Positions 5,654 to 7,492 of a stretch of DNA of 7,492 nucleotides are shown in pieces (the stretch's first letter is position 1; the number at the start of each line of letters is the position of its first letter). The translations under genes were made by a program, and so were the position numbers. Under the pieces are notes generated by a model. That model was not told the DNA's origin, searched no databases, and was given only the letters and a program-made list of their open reading frames with translations. The stretch spans positions 1 through 7,492 of the forward strand of contig JACPNI010000136.1 of NCBI GenBank assembly GCA_016185555.1, read 5' to 3'. The stretch comes from Candidatus Woesearchaeota archaeon (lineage in GTDB: Archaea > Nanobdellota > Nanobdellia > SCGC-AAA011-G17 > JACPNG01).

Positions 5654-5749
5654 ATAAAACCCACTAAAGGCAGAGCTTGGAAAGTTAGTAATTACTCGGA
5701 TAATAAAGCAACATATCAAAGCCCTAAAATTCTTAGAGAATATTTATAA
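5654..5749 (+). other. Open in-frame stretch after the TrmB stop codon
   Basis: Directly after the regulator's TAA, the same frame stays open for 31 codons before the next TAA (5747-5749). The translation has a protein-like mix (G-R-A-W-K-V-S-N-Y near its start, then Q-S-P-K-I-L-R-E-Y-L at the end). It has no ATG. It may be a relic of another gene, a lost C-terminus, or chance. The end overlaps the TATA box of the ZIP gene. Confidence 0.3.
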
Positions 5750-5750
5750 A
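5743..5750 (+). promoter_or_regulatory. TATA box of the ZIP transporter gene
   Basis: TTTATAAA is a near-consensus archaeal box centred about 28 nt before the ATG at 5775, so the transcript should be leaderless or nearly so. Confidence 0.6.
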
Positions 5751-5774
5751 TAATAACAAAAACTTAGTTATTTA

Positions 5775-6515
5775 ATGTATGAACTACTTTATTCTTTAGT
5801 TAGCGTATTAGTTGTAAGCCTGATTTCTTTAGTAGGATTAGCAATACTTCCATTAAATGAAAAAAATCTCAAACATATTTTACTTTATCTGGTTAGTTTC
5901 TCAGCAGGCGCATTACTCGGGGATGCATTTATCCATTTAATACCTGAAGTGTCTAAAAATGGATTTACAACATCATCAGCACTTTTTATCATGCTTGGGA
6001 TAATCGTATCCTTTATCGTTGAAAAGTTTATATACTGGAGACATTGCCATATCCCGACATCAAAAAACCATCCACATAGTTTTGCTTATATGAATCTGAT
6101 TGGTGATGGCGTACACAACTTGTTGGATGGATTAATAATAGGTGGAAGCTTCATTACAAATTTTACACTTGGTATTACAACTACTATTGCAGTAATATTG
6201 CACGAAATACCCCAAGAAATTGGCGATTTTGGGGTTTTGGTGTATGGTGGTTTTTCAAGGGTTAAAGCATTAATCTATAACTTCATAACTGCTATGTCGG
6301 CATTTATTGGTGTTTTAGTAGCATTCTTATTTGAGAAAAACATAAGCAATTTCTCAGAGATTATAATACCATTTGCAGCAGGAGAGTTTATCTATATAGC
6401 TTGTTCTGATTTAATACCTGAATTGCATAAAGAGGTGCATATAAAGAACTCACTAATCCAGCTGGCATCACTATTAATTGGAATAGCAATGATGGCATTA
6501 CTGCTCTCTTTATAA
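5775..6515 (+). CDS. ZIP family metal transporter (zinc/iron import)
   Basis: This 246-residue integral membrane protein has about eight helices: about 4-26, 33-57, 66-88, 105-126, 132-153, 162-185, 193-214 and 223-245. ZIP proteins move Zn2+, Fe2+ or Mn2+ into the cytoplasm. The binuclear metal site is clear: H114-N115-x2-D118-G in helix 4 and H143-E144-I-P-Q147-E148-I-G-D in helix 5. The second helix-5 His seen in LIV-1 members (HEIPHE) is Gln here, which may alter metal preference. A cytosolic His-rich loop lies between helices 3 and 4 (H90, C91, H92, H99, H101). SFSAGALLGDAFIHLIPE in helix 2 is also typical. The gene has its own promoter. The zinc-ribbon gene downstream is convergent with it. 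Confidence 0.92.
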   Translation: MYELLYSLVSVLVVSLISLVGLAILPLNEKNLKHILLYLVSFSAGALLGDAFIHLIPEVSKNGFTTSSALFIMLGIIVSFIVEKFIYWRHCHIPTSKNHPHSFAYMNLIGDGVHNLLDGLIIGGSFITNFTLGITTTIAVILHEIPQEIGDFGVLVYGGFSRVKALIYNFITAMSAFIGVLVAFLFEKNISNFSEIIIPFAAGEFIYIACSDLIPELHKEVHIKNSLIQLASLLIGIAMMALLLSL

Positions 6516-6532
6516 AAAAATTAAAAAAAGAA
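6516..6532 (-). terminator. T-tract ending the zinc-ribbon transcript
   Basis: On the minus strand this stretch reads as two T runs (TTTTTTT and TTTTTT) about 50-60 nt past the zinc-ribbon stop. A 5-bp hairpin, TAGAA/TTCTA (6567-6571 with 6577-6581), covers the stop codon itself. Confidence 0.35.
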
Positions 6533-6578
6533 GAAAGAATGGATTATTTACGAGAAATATAGTAATTAGAATTTAGTT

Positions 6579-6761
6579 CTATTTCCTATGCTTCTGATAA
6601 CAATCCCTACAATAAACTGGCTTGCCTTCTATTGGCTTAAATGGCACTTCACATTCAGCCCCACAATCAGCACAAGTTGCCTTATGCATCTCTCTTGGAC
6701 CGCTGTCAAAGCTTCTTCTGCCACCAAATCCGCCGCCAAAATTTCTATTGCCGAATCCCAT
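6579..6761 (-). CDS. Small zinc-ribbon protein (CxxC-x17-CxxC) with Gly/Arg-rich N-terminus
   Basis: From the ATG at 6761 the product has 60 residues. It begins with a Gly/Phe/Arg/Asn-rich tail (GFGNRNFGGGFGGRR), followed by SGPREMHKATCADCG and a second pair in VYCRDC. The two CxxC pairs are exactly 17 residues apart, the spacing of a short zinc-ribbon family known from DPANN archaea and candidate bacterial phyla. The E-V-P-F-K-P between the pairs is also typical of that family. A GTG at 6776 would add five residues, but I prefer the ATG because GGGTGA (the GTG itself sits in it) can serve as its Shine-Dalgarno, about 11 nt upstream, slightly long. The tail looks like an RGG-type RNA- or DNA-binding tail. 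The exact role is unknown. It has its own TATA box. Confidence 0.8.
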   Translation of the reverse strand: MGFGNRNFGGGFGGRRSFDSGPREMHKATCADCGAECEVPFKPIEGKPVYCRDCYQKHRK

Positions 6762-6836
6762 TTTGTATTTTCTCACCCAATTCAGTTAGTTATACTTGAA
6801 ATAAATCCCGTATACCAGGCTGGATTAAATTCCTTG

Positions 6837-6846
6837 TATTTATAAA
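6837..6846 (-). promoter_or_regulatory. TATA box of the zinc-ribbon gene
   Basis: TTTATAAATA on the minus strand, just past the stop of the CDGSH gene, predicts a start near 6816 and a leader of about 55 nt that contains the Shine-Dalgarno. The palindrome CCAG-G-CTGG (6815-6823) falls at the predicted start and could be an operator. Confidence 0.5.
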
Positions 6847-6847
6847 G

Positions 6848-7042
6848 CTATTGTAGCTCTATTCTAGTCCCGTCTGTGCCATATACATATACCTTCCCTT
6901 CTTTTTCATCATGTGTCTTTTTATGAGCGCCATCACAGAAAGGCTTGTTTTTAGACAGTCCACACATGCAAACCCACTTACTTTCATTACCAATTTTTAC
7001 TTCCATTGGTCCTTTTTCATTATGTTCAGCTAATCTTGCCAT
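6848..7042 (-). CDS. CDGSH-type iron-sulfur protein
   Basis: This 64-residue single-domain protein has the CDGSH signature C25-M-C27-G-x-S-x3-P-x-C36-D-G-A-H40. Three Cys and one His would bind a [2Fe-2S] cluster that can be redox-active or transferred. Ala in place of Ser (CDGAH) is accepted in the family. It contains only one motif, unlike two-motif bacterial and archaeal members, so it probably works as a dimer, as mitoNEET does, but without a membrane anchor. The start was moved from TTG (7051) to ATG (7042), since GGGAG-TTGAT just upstream pairs with the 16S rRNA 3' end at good spacing. It diverges from the HxlR regulator and is followed on the same strand by the zinc-ribbon gene. Confidence 0.88.
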   Translation of the reverse strand: MARLAEHNEKGPMEVKIGNESKWVCMCGLSKNKPFCDGAHKKTHDEKEGKVYVYGTDGTRIELQ

Positions 7043-7069
7043 ATTTATCAACTCCCAATAATTTATTTA

Positions 7070-7102
7070 GTATAGTTTTAATAATACAAAAAGTATATAA
7101 AT
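7070..7102. promoter_or_regulatory. Divergent CDGSH/HxlR promoter region
   Basis: TATATAAAT at 7094-7102 is centred about 29 nt before the HxlR ATG at 7127. On the minus strand TATTATTAAA (7078-7087) can serve the CDGSH gene, leaving a short leader with its Shine-Dalgarno. GTAT (7070-7073), ATAC (7084-7087) and GTAT (7093-7096) could be half-sites for the regulator, but in such AT-rich DNA they may be chance. Confidence 0.4.
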
Positions 7103-7126
7103 ATATCAGTAACCAAATGTAAAGTA

Positions 7127-7435
7127 ATGGACAAAGAATGCCCAATAACTAAGACACTTGGATTCTTAAGCAGGAAATGGACTTTACTTATCCTAAAGGA
7201 ATTGCATAATAGCGAAACCAAAAGATTCAGTCATTTACTGAAAAATATGGAAGGAATAAGCCCCAGAACGCTTTCTAAAAGATTGAAAGAACTTGAATTA
7301 ATAGGGCTAATATCAAAAGAAAAATTCAATGAAGTACCACCAAGGGTTGATTATAGAACAACAATAAAAGGAAAAGAGCTTATTGATTGTTTTGAGAGCA
7401 TTAATAATTGGGTTAGAAAGTTCAATATAAGATAA
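7127..7435 (+). CDS. HxlR family winged-helix regulator
   Basis: This 102-residue single-domain DNA-binding protein has the HxlR hallmarks in order: C5-P-I near the start, K17-W18-T-L-L-I-L, R33-F-S-H-L, G43-I-S-P-R-T-L-S-x-R-L-K-E-L-E as recognition helix, G60-L-I, then the wing with P71-P-R-V-x-Y and T79-I-K-G-K-E-L. The family works as dimers, often as sensors of aldehydes, quinones or disulfide stress. C5 matches in position the redox-active N-terminal Cys of YodB-like members; C88 is a second. The divergent CDGSH iron-sulfur gene is the natural target, so a redox role is reasonable but inferred. A TATA box 29 nt upstream fits a leaderless transcript. Confidence 0.92.
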   Translation: MDKECPITKTLGFLSRKWTLLILKELHNSETKRFSHLLKNMEGISPRTLSKRLKELELIGLISKEKFNEVPPRVDYRTTIKGKELIDCFESINNWVRKFNIR

Positions 7436-7468
7436 ATACAATAACTTAGATATTCTAGCACCATAGGT

Positions 7469-7477
7469 CTTATAAAG
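7469..7477 (+). promoter_or_regulatory. TATA box of a gene beyond the right edge
   Basis: CTTATAAAG is a good archaeal TATA core just 15 bases before the end. A leaderless gene or a tRNA transcribed rightwards would begin just outside the window. Confidence 0.4.
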
Positions 7478-7492
7478 GCAACCTTCTACGAG

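Noticed and set aside
6588..6845. 85-codon plus-strand ORF over the zinc-ribbon gene
   Set aside because: It is antisense to a protein with a clear CxxC-x17-CxxC motif and lacks a promoter or family match.

Overview
The window is AT-rich and reads as archaeal. Most genes lack a bacterial -35/-10 promoter and instead have an archaeal TATA box (TTTATAAA, TATATAAA or TTTAAA) centred about 25-29 nt before the start codon, which is the geometry of leaderless archaeal transcripts. A few genes carry a GGTGAT-type Shine-Dalgarno. The gene set (TrmB-type regulator, HxlR regulator, short CxxC-x17-CxxC zinc ribbon, membrane-anchored thermonuclease, M24 peptidase) and the small sizes fit a DPANN archaeon such as a Woesearchaeota/Pacearchaeota relative. 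That placement is inferred from gene content; no rRNA or tRNA is present to test it.

Layout. (1) Positions 1-1721, + strand: a tightly packed, overlapping three-gene unit. It holds the 3' end of a small coiled-coil protein, a second small membrane-anchored protein that looks like its paralogue, and an M24 family Xaa-Pro peptidase. (2) 1754-2981: a SprT-like zinc metalloprotease (+), a convergent two-helix membrane protein with Cys/His-rich ends (-), and a membrane-anchored staphylococcal-nuclease-type nuclease (+). (3) 3163-3960: a 265-residue orphan protein with its own strong promoter. (4) 4008-5650: the most system-like part. A minus-strand pair (70-residue unknown plus a 207-residue protein that I read as DUF6939/NADAR-like) diverges from a TrmB-family regulator. 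A clean inverted repeat lies between the two facing TATA boxes. (5) 5775-7435: a ZIP-family metal transporter (+), a small zinc ribbon with a Gly/Arg-rich tail (-), a CDGSH iron-sulfur protein (-) and a divergent HxlR-type regulator (+), so a loose metal/redox neighbourhood. A good TATA box at the right edge suggests another gene just outside.

How the genes may work together. The TrmB regulator probably controls the divergent NADAR-like operon and itself through the 4866-4886 repeat. If the NADAR-like call holds, the product could be a nucleotide or ADP-ribose N-glycosidase with a small partner, which is the best candidate here for an undescribed module. HxlR probably controls the divergent CDGSH gene. 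No stretch above 300 bases lacks a gene; the longest gaps are 2982-3162 and 5651-5774. No CRISPR array, insertion sequence, tRNA or rRNA was seen.
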